NCBI GenBank assembly: GCA_030737835.1
Contig: CM060854.1
Span: 8,566,860 to 8,630,859, forward strand
DNA length: 64,000 nt
From: Acorus gramineus
Lineage: Eukaryota > Streptophyta > Magnoliopsida > Acorales > Acoraceae
Direction: 5' to 3'
This document shows, one piece after another, positions 23,250 through 35,862 of the stretch (the first letter of the stretch is position 1; the number at the start of each line of letters is the position of its first letter). The position numbers and the translations under genes were made by a program. A model generated the notes under the pieces. That model was given only the letters and a program-made list of their open reading frames with translations. It did no database searches and was not told where the DNA came from.

Positions 23250-25850
23250 CATGATTTTTGTACTTGCATTTGATCCAAAATAGTGTGAATTTTTTGTTGT
23301 GCCTGATCTTCAAATCATCTTATTTTTTAATTTTTGTTCTTTGTTTTTTTATCCTGTTATGAAGTGCAGTTTAATAAATTACTGCTAAGTACAACATGCA
23401 CATGCAGGAAAAGATTACTCAAACATAACAGAGACTCTTGTTTCTTGGTCACAGGAACACAAAATATATCAAATGCATCATGTATGCAACAAAACCCCAC
23501 CATGTGCTGGAGTTTAGCTGTATTAACCTATCCAGTTCTAATTCTTCAGCTATGGACCAGTTGATAATAATAGTAAATTCTATGATTGTCCACATATATG
23601 AGAACCTATATAATTACAGAATATTTTGGGGGGGTGAAAAGAAAGATAAAAAAAAAAAAACTTTGGTTTTCATGAATAACTTCAGAATGTATATTATATG
23701 AACTAAAGCAAATGCACAATAGTGAATCCCAGGTTATGGCTACAAGGTTTTTTTTTCTTTTTCTTTTATTTTTTGTTTTTTGGCAATGAATGATGAATAG
23801 GTGATCTAATACCAAGTGTAAATGGTATAGAATTTCTTTTTCCTTTTTAGTGTGATTTAAGTATTTAATGTTTGATAACATAAACAACTTTCAAATTCTG
23901 GATTCGAATGTGAGCTTGTCAATTATGCGAAAAAATATGCATGTTTTGAAATATGAAATTTTGATTAGTTTATTTAAATTTCAGATTTGGATACGGATCT
24001 AAATATCATGTATTATATTCATCTCTTCTATGTATCTCATTAATATTATATTATATTATATATTTTATTTATTCTTAATATCTTTATTTTATACTTACAA
24101 AATATATTACAAATCATAGCCTTCAATGAAAAAGTATCATAACATAAATAACTGAGATAACTTAGACAATTATCTGAATTCTAATAGATCATTCGAATTC
24201 GCTAACCACTCACTTAGCAGTGCATGGCCCATCCGATTTCGCGGGCCGACCTGTCCTACCAAATAGCAAGTTGGTAGGAAAAAGATATGCACAGCCCATT
24301 TGCAACCCCAATTACAGTCCAACCGTTTGTCTTTTTTTTTTAAATCATACATTCACCTTTTAAAGCGCATGCTGTTATATGAAATGAAACATATACTGAG
24401 ATGCATTAGTATTTTTTTTTTCATAATAAAAAAACAAATTGGGTCATACACTATGATAGGACCTATATACTATGATAATGCAGTATATACTACGTTACCA
24501 TAACGTATGGGGCTGCAAAAAAAGCTGCAAAAAGCACTACGTGTATTAGCACTCCAAGTTGGTATTGTTCTTTAATGGGCTGGGCCGGCTCGGCACGACC
24601 CGTTTTACATGTCCACATGTCTAAAAAAAAAAGTGTTGAGACGCTCAATCGATTATAACAGTATGTATTTTAATAGATGACTGTATATTTTAAAAAAAAT
24701 TGATGAGAGACGGTGCTACATACAACATTGGAAAAAAGAGTATTGATATACTAAGTCTGTTTTAAAGTCGTATTTGTAATATGGAAAGAGTCCCACAGCC
24801 GCCTATATACTCTGATAAAGCGTATATAACTTCATTTATCGCAATGTATGAAAACTAAAAGAAATTTATCAAAGAAAAAATATATTTGTATTCAGATAGT
24901 TGTCTTCAGGTCACTGAGACTGAAAAACTAATCACAAATCTGATTAGTCTCAGTTACAGTAGAGACTAAAATAAATAAATGTCTAATAAGATATGAACTT
25001 AAGGATTTTTCGATTTTATACGGACTTTTTTTTATTTTCATAAATATCTAGGGAGATGTATCGATTTTTCAAAAATAAGGGGTGATGGCATTTTGATACT
25101 TTTAATATATAGTTAAGATTAACCATGTACCTAGTTAATTCGGGGTGACGGTAGAGATTGAAACGATATTTTTTTAATAATAGAGGAACCTTTGAAGATT
25201 TTTTAATTTTACATAGATTAAAACTGATTTAGCTAACTTGGAGTGATAATTTGTGGGCAATAGATGTACTCTCTCTTTTTTTTTATCCTTTGTACTGGGG
25301 CGATAGATGTATTTTTATTATAAATGTCTAATTAGTTCTCTATTTTGTGTATAATGAAAATGGATATCCAATTGAAGAGTGCATGAGAATTTGGACCGGT
25401 GATTTTGTTTAGTCCGAAACTTCGTAATTTCATTGACTTATATTATGGATTTTGATCCTTGAATTGATGAACTTCATTACTTGAAGATCTAGTTCAATTA
25501 ATAAATTGGTGAACATTATATTTAGTTTAATAATCCCCCCCCCCCCCCCTTTTACTTAATTCTAATCATGACATGTCATTGGTCTGAACCCAACCTAAAT
25601 TATGTTAACAATTTGATTCAACCCACATAAAAACAAATGATAATATTTTTAATCAATATTGGCATTTCAGGGATTCAAACTATGACCTTGTTAGTCTAAA
25701 TTCTCATTTGATTTATTGTTTATTTTCAATGGGAGAAATTGCTTTTTGATGAATATTATAAAGACCATTTGTCATGGGGAATCACAATGTTATCAGCCAC
25801 AAGACAAAAGGCAGACAAAGGCCATCTTAAGAATATGCTATTAAATGTTA
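23250..25850. other. Gene-free spacer downstream of IQM
   Basis: No gene is supported. It contains a 16-base C run at about 25538-25550, T/A homopolymers, and a fragment near 25620-25720 with a B-box-like GATTCAAACTATGACC (reverse orientation) that may be a SINE trace. The patch CGGGCCGACCTG near 24240 and GGGCCGGCTCGGC near 24585 are the only GC-rich spots. Confidence 0.45.
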
Positions 25851-25854
25851 GTTC

Positions 25855-26170
25855 TGTTGGGTGTGTTTAGTCCCAACATCGATTGATGAAATAAAAAAAC
25901 GAGCCCTTAAAAACCAAACAAAGGAGTGGTGAATCATGACCTTACTTGAACACGATCTGTTTCTATAGGCTCGTCCAACTGCGCCTCTTACAAAAAGAGT
26001 CAGTCACCTTTGTCTGGTTGATGCATCGAGACCGCGTGAATTGAGCGTGATTAACGGCAGTATTCACCTAATCTCTAGGAGTTGATCATGTGCCATAGCG
26101 GGTTGCTTCCACCCAGGATTCACTTCCTGGTTGGAATGGTCACTCGGTTGTCAGACAGACGTCTTTATAT
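25855..26170. mobile_element. Possible LTR fragment
   Basis: TGTTGGGTGTGTTTAGTCCCA followed by ACATCGATTGATG resembles the start of plant LTRs with a TCCCACATCGG promoter block, and the base composition is GC-richer than the surroundings. No matching 3' end, target duplication or primer-binding site was found, so this is only a suggestion. Confidence 0.3.
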
Positions 26171-26369
26171 TTTTTTTTTCTTTTTACTCCATATGTAGTG
26201 AAACAATAAACATTGAATGAAAGTGAACCAGTTGTTATGAGTTCTTAAAGGCCCATCATGAGGCCTCATATAATCCATGGGCCGAGAATGTGACAGGTTG
26301 ATGGAAAGGATAAAATTACGAACAACCTTATTTTTAACCCCGATTCCAACTTACATATGTTTTTAATTT

Positions 26370-26460
26370 TTTTAAAATAGTATACATCATCTAATATAGT
26401 ACATGTTTTTATAAAAAAATAAAATATATACTCCAATGAATTGCATTGATGCATTTATAA
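26370..26460. repeat. Dispersed repeat, second copy at 41915-41990
   Basis: ATACATCATCTAATATAGTAC and then AATATATACTCCAATGAATTG correspond to ATACATCATCTATTGAGATAC and ATATATTCCAATGAATTGTA near 41925. The preceding AACCCC(G/A)ATTCCA is also shared. Family unknown. Confidence 0.55.
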
Positions 26461-28020
26461 AAAATGTAAAAAAATTCTTTCAAAACATATTTTGTTAACA
26501 TGAGCATATGCTTCGCTAATTTTCTAACGACGCATTTATGGATGGAAATGGATCTAGGTGTAAAAGCACCTGAAAATTGGAAAGTGCGTTCTTACACTTA
26601 GGTAGTATTTGAAAACATGTTTAAAAAAAAAAAGATTTTGAATAAGGTGGTTTAAATAGATTTTGATTCCTCCAAAGCGCATTTTCTATTCTTTTTAAAA
26701 AGTAATTTTTTGCACTAAAAACTATAAGTAACTTTTTAATTAAGCATGCTTTCTTAACCCCGTTTAGTAACATGTTTAAGTTTTCTGTTTAATTAAAAAA
26801 AAAAATCAACCCCCCGCCCCCCCTCAGTCGTGTTACCAAACGAGCCCTCAATCCAAAATACAATTCTAATAGTAATCCAGTGAGTCGAGGTATATGCATT
26901 GTTAATTTTAAAATTTCATATTCAAGTTGTTAAATTTTTAATAATTTGATATTCAAACTTTTAAAATTTAAATTAAATTCAAAATTTTAAAACTATAGAG
27001 TTAATATAATTTGGATATTTGCATTTAATTAAGACATAAATACCAATAAACAATAAAGATGAAAGAGATAAATAGTATAATGAAAATTTTAACAATACAA
27101 AATAGTGATTTGAATACCCATACAAAAAAATTTAAAAGGATCCATTATTGGAGTTCGGAGGTCTTCAAAACTCCAAAATCTCCAATACTCTAATATGGGT
27201 CTTCAAAATAAAGACCCCCATTAAAGATGTTCTATAAGTGAATAAGAGGATAACTTATCCTAATTTGATATAAAAATAATTAGAATAAATTATAGACAGT
27301 TCAAATTTAAAATAAAAATGAAATTATTTTATTCCATCTGATGATTGAGATAATCCTCACATTTTATCTTAATTTTCATGAATATAAATATAAAAAAAAA
27401 TTGATGGATATCCTCTAAACTTAAAAAAAAAAATTATATTCATATTAATACCTGGTCAAACCAGCAATTATTTGATTGCGCCCACATTGAAATGTGCATC
27501 TAGAAGTGGGTCCAAGTGCTTGTCTCCAAAGAAGCATCGAATCCACATTATTTTTTAATTTTTTCAACAACACTTGAGTCTCGTTTGAAAAATTAAAAAA
27601 TAGTTTTTAGAATAAAATTATTTTTTAAAATAATTTTTAGACTTTGATTATTTTATAATATTTTTTTTTAATTCAGGAATCAATATTTGAAATGAGTTTA
27701 ATGTTTAACAGAGAAAAACGTTATTTTTTAGCTTTTCAAAACATAGATTTTGAAGAAAAAATTAAAAAGAATTGAGCTTCTAATTTTATAAAAAGCTGTC
27801 CCATTTGATTGTATGATTTTAACTTTTTAATTTTTTAAAAAGTCTAAACGCACAACCAAACATGACCTTAATAAAAAATTTGACCAAACCAAAGTGCGAG
27901 GAAAGCAGAAGTTTCAGCTTTTCAACGCGTTGTGACACAGTCAACGATCGGCACAACACCCACCATGAACGCGGAAACAGCAAAAAAAAACAGAAGGAAA
28001 AAAACCCCATCAGAGAGTCC
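26461..28020. other. Gene-free spacer
   Basis: AT-rich. Around 27140-27235 there is a GGAG...CTCCAA-containing inverted patch that may be a MITE trace. No coding signal before the promoter at 28021. Confidence 0.4.
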
Positions 28021-28030
28021 TATATAAATA
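28021..28030 (+). promoter_or_regulatory. TATA box for the small-protein gene at 28115
   Basis: TATATAAATA lies 94 bp upstream of the start codon, giving a short leader of about 60 bases. The sister genes also have a TATA box upstream (143-178 bp before their ATG). Confidence 0.65.
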
Positions 28031-28114
28031 CATACATACAGACTCGTCTTCTTCATATCATCTTCTCAAAAAATTTAAGAAAAAAAAGAATTCTATCCAT
28101 CCATCTAATTAAAG

Positions 28115-28381
28115 ATGGCGAAGTATGTGGAGATGTTGGATTTAGGAGTGAGGATCGCCGCCCGATTTCACTCTCACTGCCCACAGACGGCCAGGATGTA
28201 TTACAAGCCTCCCCAGGGCACACCCCCAGTGCCATCAGATGTTAGTAATAGCATAAACAGCATGGATAACAACATCAGTCAGAATGGAAGAATGGAAGGG
28301 TTTGCTTGTTCTACTACCAATTTTTCGATGTCTATGATGTCCGATATCGCAAAAGAATCGATTGTGTATTCGATCTTGTGA
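28115..28381 (+). CDS. Small conserved plant protein, [14 protein letters not shown] family, member 1
   Basis: Single-exon frame of 88 residues starting [20 protein letters not shown]. Core residues about 4-33 ([20 protein letters not shown], then TARMYYKPP) are nearly identical to three other loci in this window. After the core comes a Pro/Ser-rich stretch, a variable Asn/Ser-rich middle longer than in the sisters, and a C-terminus [10 protein letters not shown] that resembles the sisters' STELIFWSA(V/F). No signal peptide or clear membrane segment is seen; the core could form an amphipathic helix. I recognise this as a short family widespread in plants but cannot assign a function. It is the most diverged of the four in coding and promoter sequence, so it probably split off first. 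Confidence 0.85.
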   Translation: MAKYVEMLDLGVRIAARFHSHCPQTARMYYKPPQGTPPVPSDVSNSINSMDNNISQNGRMEGFACSTTNFSMSMMSDIAKESIVYSIL

Positions 28382-28849
28382 TCGTCGCAATGAAAATTAG
28401 AATAGAATAGGCCATGATGATTTATTTATTTTTTTGGGTTGATTGAATTTTATAATTGTTGGATTTAATCAGAAGTGGAGGCAGAAGATTCTTTTTATTG
28501 AGGTGGTTGGTTTGTTTATGTGTATTTTGTTTGGGGTTGATTGAACCAACTATGTTCTTATTCTTGCCCCAACTCTTATATGCCTTTTTGCAAGGTACAT
28601 GGAACTTCAGATGAAAAATAAGACTAAAAATAAAGCTGATTAGAATATGATTGGTTCCAATGCGTAAGAATAATTTTTAACTTGCTCAAGAGGTAGATCT
28701 TGTTCATGTATTCTGTTCTTTTGCATAAATCATATGGATGTCTTCTTATATATGTATATATTCTTGACTGCTTGAAGTTTAATCTGTAGATCAGGTCATT
28801 AAGGTTTAAATTTTGTGTGAACAACCACAGTTTTGGTTTAAAGCAATCA

Positions 28850-30260
28850 TTGATTCACACTTGTTCATGTATTCGACAATAAAATATATGAATGATCAAT
28901 CTTGCGCCAGGTGAAATCTGTTTTTTTATCATGAATAATGAGTGAATACATTTGTACCAAGCCATAAGGAGATCTTCTCAGTCTGCAAGCAAGATTATCT
29001 TCTTTTTTGTTATTTGAATCTCTCTTGTTGCTTCATATAGATCTCTACTTCTAAGTTTCCATGAAGAAATGTTGTCTTTACATCGAGTTGCTCTAATTTT
29101 AAGCCATGGATAATATTACTCAAATAGATGTGTGCGCCATATGATAAATGAGAATATTTCATTGTATAATATGTACTTTCCTTTTGTACATACCATTTTA
29201 CCACCAAGCGAGCCTTGAATTTTTAGTCATTATTCTTTATATGTGATTCTTTTTTTTTTTTTAAATTCATTTATCTTTGGTAGCCCATTTTCTTTTCAGA
29301 AGTTTAACTGGCTCTCAGGTTTAGTTTTTGTGAAGAATCTCAGTCTCCTTATCAAAGCAAGCATCGATTCTTTTTGTTTGTCTTCAAGTACTTCTTCCTG
29401 AAAACTAGAAGGACCTTCAATCTTAGTAATTAGGAAAATATCTGTCTTAATCTTCATGAATCATGGCCATACTTGATTGAAGGTTTAATTGTTCTTATTT
29501 ATCAACCCGTGGCAATACTATAAAACATACTTTTATAATTCTTTTCCTCATTCAGATCTTTATCATCAAGCTCATTGTCCTTTGCATTTATCTTGCATAT
29601 TTTAGTGTTCTTTATCTTTTTCTTGAATTTTCAATCTCTATTTCTTCCACCATATGTAGTCATGGTAATTTTATTGTGAAGTGTTTTTAACAACTCACTT
29701 TCATCAAAGATGATAATATTCTTGGTTACAAATATGTAGGATTCTGAAACATGTAGCATTCCACTCTCTTTTGGTATCCAAGAAAGATGTAATTCTTCGA
29801 TTTCGCATCTAATTTAGTTTCTTTTCAATATTAAATGAGAGATCATGCATATCAACTAAAAATGTGGGTGATGCCTTCATTTTAACAAAACTCCTTAAAT
29901 TCTCTTATTTTATATTCTCCATCATTGTTTGATCTTAAGCACTCGATTTTTTTTCTTCTATAGAGTAATCAACATAAGCTTCCACTGCTTGAACTTTGGA
30001 GATAATTCATATATCTACTTTAAGAAATAATCCCAATCCTTTTTGAAATAAATCATAGACAATGTTCAAAATATTCACCCATACCTTTTGACCTAAATGG
30101 TTCAGGCCCCCAAACATCATAGTTTATAATTGAGGATACCTCTGCTTTTTGTGAACTGTAATTTTATTAAACTTTATCTTGTGTTGTTTTCAATCGGTCT
30201 ATAGGATTTCTCCTATTTTGACTTTTATCTCCACCATTTCCTCACTTTCGATAACCTTTA
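28850..30260 (-). pseudogene. Decayed Ty1/Copia pol fragment
   Basis: Minus-strand reading shows, in pol order from high to low coordinates: an integrase-like DVWGPEPFRSKG near 30130-30080; CLRSNNDGEY (cf. LRTDNGGEY) near 29950-29920; a reverse-transcriptase block LEQLDVKTTFLHGNLEVEIY within 29207-29010; and CRLRRSPYGL near 28990-28950 (cf. CRLKKSLYGLKQ). The order and motifs are those of Copia integrase followed by RVT_2. Many stops and frameshifts separate them, and I found no LTRs. It lies between two small-protein genes. Confidence 0.8.
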
Positions 30261-31239
30261 CATAAAATAAAAAAAACTACCTACTCCCTCCTCCAACCAA
30301 TATCTATATCAAGTTGAGTACCATTGAGCATTTTAATTTTTTATTCTCCAATCCTGATGGTTAATATCATCTGTTTATTTTTATATATTTGTATTATGTT
30401 GAACTATACCAAACAATTTTATAGTCTATCATATTCATATATTTTTTTCAAAATAGTTATATAACCCTATCATTATTTATGTCCGCATTCAAGATATATA
30501 TACATGAATATTGATGAATAATTTTTAATTCTAGATATAAATCAGAAAACAACGTGTGTATATATATATAAGTCCAACAACTTTTCAAGATGTTTCTAGA
30601 AGGATATCATGGACGGCAATGATACATTCTCCCGGTCAGCCGATGCCATCAACCATTAAACAACTCAACATGCAATTGAATTAAATTTTCATGGAATCAT
30701 AGCATATGAAAAACATTGCTTCGGTGGATGGTCGAACTCTTGATACATATATAATACTGATTAAAATCACTAATTAAGAACCACAAAAAATCCACCCCAC
30801 CAAGAAAAATGTATCACTTTTTCAAATCCACAATATGGCAACAACTTTCACGTGTTATACAAATTGTTTAAAATAAAAATAAACATAAAACAAAATCAAA
30901 CAAACGAATCTTGCCATAACACCACCAACCACCAACAAACGATCTAACTTGTTCTTCAAAGTAATTCCAACATTTTCGAAAGAAATAAAAAATAAAAATC
31001 AAACAAACAAATCTTTTCATAAAACCTTCAACTTGTTCATGTCTTTACGCACGCTTTCACGTGTTTTATAAATTGTTTGACAAAAAAAAAAAAAACATGA
31101 ATCACTTGTTCATCAAACAAGCATTTTGCGAGTACAATCAGACAAACAAAACTTCACCAAACAAACGGTTCTGATTCAACAAAAAGCAAAAAGAATATGA
31201 ATTTGTTATTTTACTGTATTTCAATGGATGAACGAGTCT
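30261..31239. other. Gene-free spacer, 3' of the small-protein gene at 31.4 kb
   Basis: AT-rich. Repeated motifs CACGTGTTATACAAATTGTTT (near 30850) and CACGTGTTTTATAAATTGTTT (near 31060) with shared neighbouring text (AAATCAAACAAAC) indicate a diverged local duplication of about 200 bp. Confidence 0.45.
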
Positions 31240-31464
31240 TCAAACGGCCGACCAAAAGATGAGCTCGGTGGAATCAACGGCTGAGATGGAGAGACCTTTC
31301 TCGGATCCGTGGTCCTTTTTACTCTCGTGCTGTCCACCGTCTGATGGAGAGGGAGGAGGGGTCTGAGGGGGCTTGTAATACATCCTCGCCGTCTGAGGGC
31401 AATGTGAGTGGAACCTCGCCGCTATTCTCACCCCCATATCCAATATCTCTACGCACTTCACCAT
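31240..31464 (-). CDS. Small conserved plant protein, [14 protein letters not shown] family, member 2
   Basis: Single exon on the minus strand, 74 residues, starting [20 protein letters not shown]. Core residues 4-33, then a Pro/Ser segment ([11 protein letters not shown]), a charged middle ([11 protein letters not shown]) and a C-terminal motif [17 protein letters not shown] shared with the member at 43.0 kb. A TATA box lies at 31646-31639 (minus strand) and a promoter block shared with the 43.0 and 56.1 kb members extends to about 31760. The duplication shared with 55950 onward begins at about 31274, inside this reading frame, so its last 11 codons are unique to this copy. Function unknown; intact. 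Confidence 0.88.
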   Translation of the reverse strand: MVKCVEILDMGVRIAARFHSHCPQTARMYYKPPQTPPPSPSDGGQHESKKDHGSEKGLSISAVDSTELIFWSAV

Positions 31465-31638
31465 CTTCTCTGTAAATCAAAATACAGAGAGAGAGGGGGG
31501 AGAATGAAATAATAAAAAAATTAAAATATAAAAAATAAAAATAGAGGGGGGGAAATTAAAAGACGTCCCAAACAGAGGAGCTCATAAGACTGAAAGCAAT
31601 GGACGGTGATGCGGCGGCGAGGCTCTTCATCTCCTCTG

Positions 31639-31760
31639 TTTATATAGCCCTCTGTTTCTAGGTTTGCGCTGTTGATATTGCCCTGCTGTTTATTTTAAAA
31701 TGCTCCCGCGTTTTGGGAGAGGTGTTGGCGTGGATTTTGTTTGATTTGGACGTGACTTTA
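31639..31760 (-). promoter_or_regulatory. Conserved promoter block of small-protein member 2
   Basis: Read on the minus strand, from distal to proximal: TAAAGTCACGTCCA (ACGT core, 31760-31747), CCACGCCAACAC, CCAAAACGCGGGAGC, TTTAAAATAAACAGCAGGGC, AATATCAACA, AACCTAGAAACAGAGGGC and TATATAAA (31646-31639). The same order occurs on the plus strand at 42692-42810 and in the duplicate at 56314-56436. Conservation outside coding sequence implies regulatory function; the ACGT core suggests a bZIP-type site. Confidence 0.75.
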
Positions 31761-32208
31761 GCACTGCACGTTGGTCCCTTGATTTTTGGGGAGGGAGCGT
31801 TAATGTGAAAGCGTGTATGAGATGGATCCTGCGAGATTTTTTAATGGCTTAATTTGCTTTCCCATTTTGTGCTATAATTAATATTTTTTATTTTTTTTAT
31901 AAAAAAGAATAATGTTATTGGTATGTTTGTATCAATGGTTAAAGTGGAGTTTTCATTTGAAAAATACCGTGAAAAACTACCTTTCATCCAAACGAAAAAT
32001 CGGCGTTTCAAATGAAACGGTGGTGGTGAAAGGCAAAATTTTGTGCGTTTAAAAATGTATGAAAACAACGTTGTTAAAAAGCGGGGACGAGTTTTCTAAC
32101 ACGGTCTTATTTTATGTTGTTAACCCTCGCCATTGGATGTAATGAGGTGTATACCTCATTAAAAAATTTATTTCTTTGTTCTCAAGTAAATATTTTGTTT
32201 TGTTTATA

Positions 32209-32729
32209 GGAAAAATATTCAAAAAAATCATTTAAGTATTAAAAATTCTATAAATAAAAAGTTTTCTTTTACAATTTTAGAGTCACATAACTTAACTACC
32301 CTTATGTTATTAAATATTTAAAAATCATCACACATTTAATTATTTAGCACCTTAGTTAAAGAACATTAATAATTAATAACATATTTTTTTATTTGTGCAT
32401 AATTTTTATTATTATTTTTTGTATATCTAAACACACCATTAAGAGTTAATTATAAAAATTTAAAATTTTTTATTATAAAATATTTTTTTAGATATTTCTA
32501 AATTTATAAAATCTTTTGAGGCACTTAAATATGTTTAATATTGTAAGAATTTTTTATATAATATTAAACATATAAAAGTTCACCAATTTTTTTTTACAAA
32601 GTTTAGTAAGGGTAGTCAAGTAATTTGTTTTATAAAATTATGAAAGAAGACTTTTTTAGGTAAAATTTTTAAAAATGATTGATTTAAGTATTTGCAATAC
32701 TTAGATGATTTTTTTTTCTGTATTTTCCC
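32209..32729. mobile_element. Long-TIR MITE in copy A
   Basis: Left GGAAAAATATTC...TCATTTAAGTATT pairs with the complement of the right end (AATACTTAGATGATT...TTTTCCC). Flanks TTGTTTATA and TTATTTGTA match at 7 of 9. In copy B (56946-57449) the flanks TTGTTTATA and TTATTTATA match at 8 of 9, supporting a 9-bp target duplication. Shared internal text (TTTTTAAAAATGA.TGATTT.AGTATTT) links it to 48994-50036. Non-coding. Confidence 0.75.
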
Positions 32730-33179
32730 TTATTTGTAAAGAAATGTTATTACTTATTAGACATTGTGGTGTTTAATTATACCAAACCCACTACTGTTGG
32801 ATATATTTATAAATACAGTCATGATACTCAGGCCCCAAAGTATAAGCTCCACTCACAAGCCCCACGAGTTGTCATCAGTTCATTGGTTGACATGTTGACT
32901 TTTCAATAAAATGAAAAAATGCAAATCTGCCATTCATTAAAAATCTGCCTCATTAACCAAAATCCTCCTTTTTCTCTATTCAATTACTAATTTTCCACGG
33001 TTACACTAAAATTTATTTATTTCAAAATTTGAATTTTGGAATCCTTATCTATTAACTGAATTTTCTTTTTCAGTTATACCCAAAACTTATCTAAATTATA
33101 CCAAAACTCACCTAAATTATTTTTTTTTGTCAAAATCCTTCAAACGGCTACTCTTTTTTTTCAAATTACATTCGTACTA

Positions 33180-33900
33180 TATACAGTTTTTTTTTGAAAA
33201 ATGTTATTAAATAAACATTCTCGCATTTGATAAACATCTTTTCAATTTACATAAATAAGATACATCTCAGAAAATTCAAATACATTTCCTAAATGTTTAC
33301 ATCTCTCACAACTATTTATTACATTTACATAAGCATTGTTACATTTACATAAATATAACATAACAGTTATATTTACATAAATGTTTTACATTCCATGCAA
33401 TGTTTAAACAATTTAAAAACAGATCATCTCTTCAATAGTCAGTTATATTTTATGAAAAATAACAAACATTTTTTTGTTGTGAGTTACATTTAACAAATGC
33501 TATATAAATTATTTGTTATATTTTCATAAAAACTGTTACATTTACGTTACATTTAAATGTTTTACATTCCATGTGATATTCAAATAATTTAAAAGATGAT
33601 TCTCTTTTCAATAGTCAATTATATTTTATGGAAAATGTCAAACACCTTTTTCATTGTGAGTTACATTAATAAATGTTACATAAACCATTTGTTAAATTTT
33701 TATAAAAACTGTTAAATCTACGTAAATGTAACATAACAGTTATATATACCTAAATGTTTTACATTCCATGCAATGTTTAAACAATTTAAAAACAGATTAT
33801 CTCTTTAATAATCAGTTACATTTTATAAAAAATGTCGAACATCTTTTTCGTTGTATGTTGTATTTAACAAATGTTACATTGAGTTCATGAAAAAATAAAT
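33180..33900. repeat. About 175-200 bp tandem array, copy A
   Basis: Landmarks TGTTTTACATTCCATG at about 33384, 33559 and 33756 mark three diverged units. Each contains an AATTTAAAA.(C/A)AGAT segment, then TAATAGTCAGTTA-like text, then a TTGTGAGTTACATT(T)-like segment, and is rich in ACATTTACATAAATGTAACA strings. The same array is in copy B at about 57890-58620. Non-coding. Confidence 0.7.
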
Positions 33901-34606
33901 TATGTTACATTCTTCAATCTAGGCTATACAAAAAACAGAAAAACATCATATTCAAAGCCAAACACCAAATGTCAAACCTAAACATAATATACATCAAACC
34001 TGATTCAATAGACATTGAGATGAAATCCAAATAAATAAAAAAATCGAATCCGTGACTTCAAATTCTTTCGAAATAGAAATTCAGATTTGCTACAAGGTGA
34101 TCTTCATGGAAAAATCGGTTCTGAGAAAAAAAAAATGGAGTTAATGATGAAAGAATAAGAATTCAATTCAACATTCTAAAAAAAGAAAAACATTAAATAA
34201 TGTTGCATGGATACAAATATAAAAATCGTAACCGTCTCATGATTTCGGAGATTGGTTTGTAAAATGGTATAATAGAAATTCTCTATTTACCACTTCATGG
34301 GGCTTATGATAGAGTATGTGAATTGGGGTCTAAAAAACATCTCTCTTATAAATATGATCCAACTTCAATGGGTGTCCTGGCTTGCATTTTTAATTGTGAT
34401 GCATTTGACATTAAAGATAATATTTAAATGGATACTATTATTATTAGTATTTCCGTTATGGCTGTTATATATTAAATCCAGTCATTAGTGAGTTTTATTT
34501 CTTTCAGTTTCAATTGGTATATGATTTGATTATTACTTCCAGTTTTAACAGTTACAATTCTCTTTCCTATTTGGTCTATATATTGATCTTCCAAATCTGT
34601 GTTGAG

Positions 34607-35188
34607 TAGGGATGATAGTGGGACGGGATAAAAGGGAAACACGCCCCAACCCTACTCTATTGGGACATGTTTGATCCTCTAAATGTTAAATCCGAACCCG
34701 ACCCATCCCAACCCGATGAAGATATGGGACGGGTTTGGAATTCAAGTGCAAAACCCGCCCTGCCCTGTTATAACCCGTTTAAATCATTTATATCATTCTA
34801 AATGATATGATAGATAAATTAAACTAGCATATCATATATTTTTATTATTTATAAAATATTTAAACATGTATTAAGTAATATTATATAACATAATGAATAA
34901 AAATAATTATTTAATTTTTAATATAAGAAAGAATAAAAAATATTAACAATATTTGAAAAATTGGGATTTTTAAATTCGTACCCTTCTAAATAGCATGGGA
35001 TGATACGGGTTTGGATTATTTAAAAATCCGTCATGGGTTTGGGATAGCATAATAAAACCCATCACGGGTTTGAGATGGAATAATAAAACATGTCATGGGT
35101 TTGGAATGGGTTTGAAACAAAATTTTATTAGCGAATTTGGGATTGGAATTGATCAAACCCGCCCCAACCCTCCCCGTTGCCATCCCCA
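34607..35188. mobile_element. hAT-type MITE with exact 8-bp TSD, copy A
   Basis: Begins TAGGGATGATAGTGGGACGGG (copy B: TAGGGATGGCAGTGGG) and ends CCCCGTTGCCATCCCCA. It is flanked by perfect GTGTTGAG at 34599-34606 and 35189-35196. Subterminal ACCCG/CGGGT motifs recur through the element. 582 bp, non-coding. The orthologous insertion in copy B (59330-59974) has the same duplication, so it predates the segmental duplication. Confidence 0.9.
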
Positions 35189-35539
35189 GTGTTGAGACAC
35201 AGAAAAAATATTTTGTTTTTCATTTTCTTTACATCTCAAGGCTCATACAGTCTTCCCATGAAAAACTTCATTTTCTATTGATCTTTATCGATGCATGGAT
35301 TTGGTTCAATGACTCCACTTAGTTGCACCTCGGAGAGTCGGCGGAATCTCAGGTTGAGTTGTATCTCAGGAACATATGGATGACATTCTTTTCAAATAGA
35401 GCTTCTTCTAGCAATTCCAACTATTTTTCTCTCAATCTTATTATTTTTATATTATCAATCATGTTATATATGTGTTTTTCAAATTGATCACTTATTGAGA
35501 TACAATATATTTTATGATTTCTAATAATATTTCTAACAA

Positions 35540-35625
35540 CTCTTGACAGGTTGGTAAAGATACTCTCTATCCATTATGAGATTCTGGGTTCGAGTCTTAA
35601 TTACCTAAAAAAAAGTTTACCAAGC
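35540..35625 (+). mobile_element. SINE-like fragment with Pol III boxes, copy A
   Basis: AGGTTGGTAAAGATACTCTC (A-box-like) is followed about 35 bp later by GGTTCGAGTCT (35587-35597), a good B-box. The arrangement is tRNA-like but the segment cannot fold as a full tRNA. It recurs in copy B near 60347-60410. The 3' end is unclear. Confidence 0.55.
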
Positions 35626-35699
35626 AAAATTTTTTTTGCGAATGTAAACATCTCAAATCGACTGGGGCATTGTCTTTCCGGAAATATGCTGGGCACACT

Positions 35700-35862
35700 A
35701 TTCCTTAAGCCCATGTTTGATTAGAGAATAAGTCCGGTATAAATTGGAATTAGTTAGAATAACTTCATTATGGTTGTTTGGATAACTAGAATAAATGAGA
35801 ATTTGTATACCAGAATTAACTAGTATAAAGTGGTATATGGATTCCAAGTTCTTTTTACCCTC
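35700..35862. mobile_element. Partial PIF-like MITE, only in copy A
   Basis: AACTAGTATAAAGTGGTATA followed by TGGATTCC matches the MITE at 49308-49749. Its opening AAGCCCATGTTTGATTAG resembles the GCCCCCGTTTG terminus. Copy B instead has about 70 bp of different sequence between the same flanks (60510-60555). Confidence 0.6.

Noticed and set aside
25855..26170. Cassandra-type TRIM with embedded 5S promoter
   Set aside because: Compared against the 5S internal boxes; the expected A- and C-box strings are not present.
35587..35597. Possible tRNA gene (good B-box)
   Set aside because: Neighbouring sequence cannot form acceptor and anticodon stems; the repeat occurs in both duplicates and looks SINE-derived.
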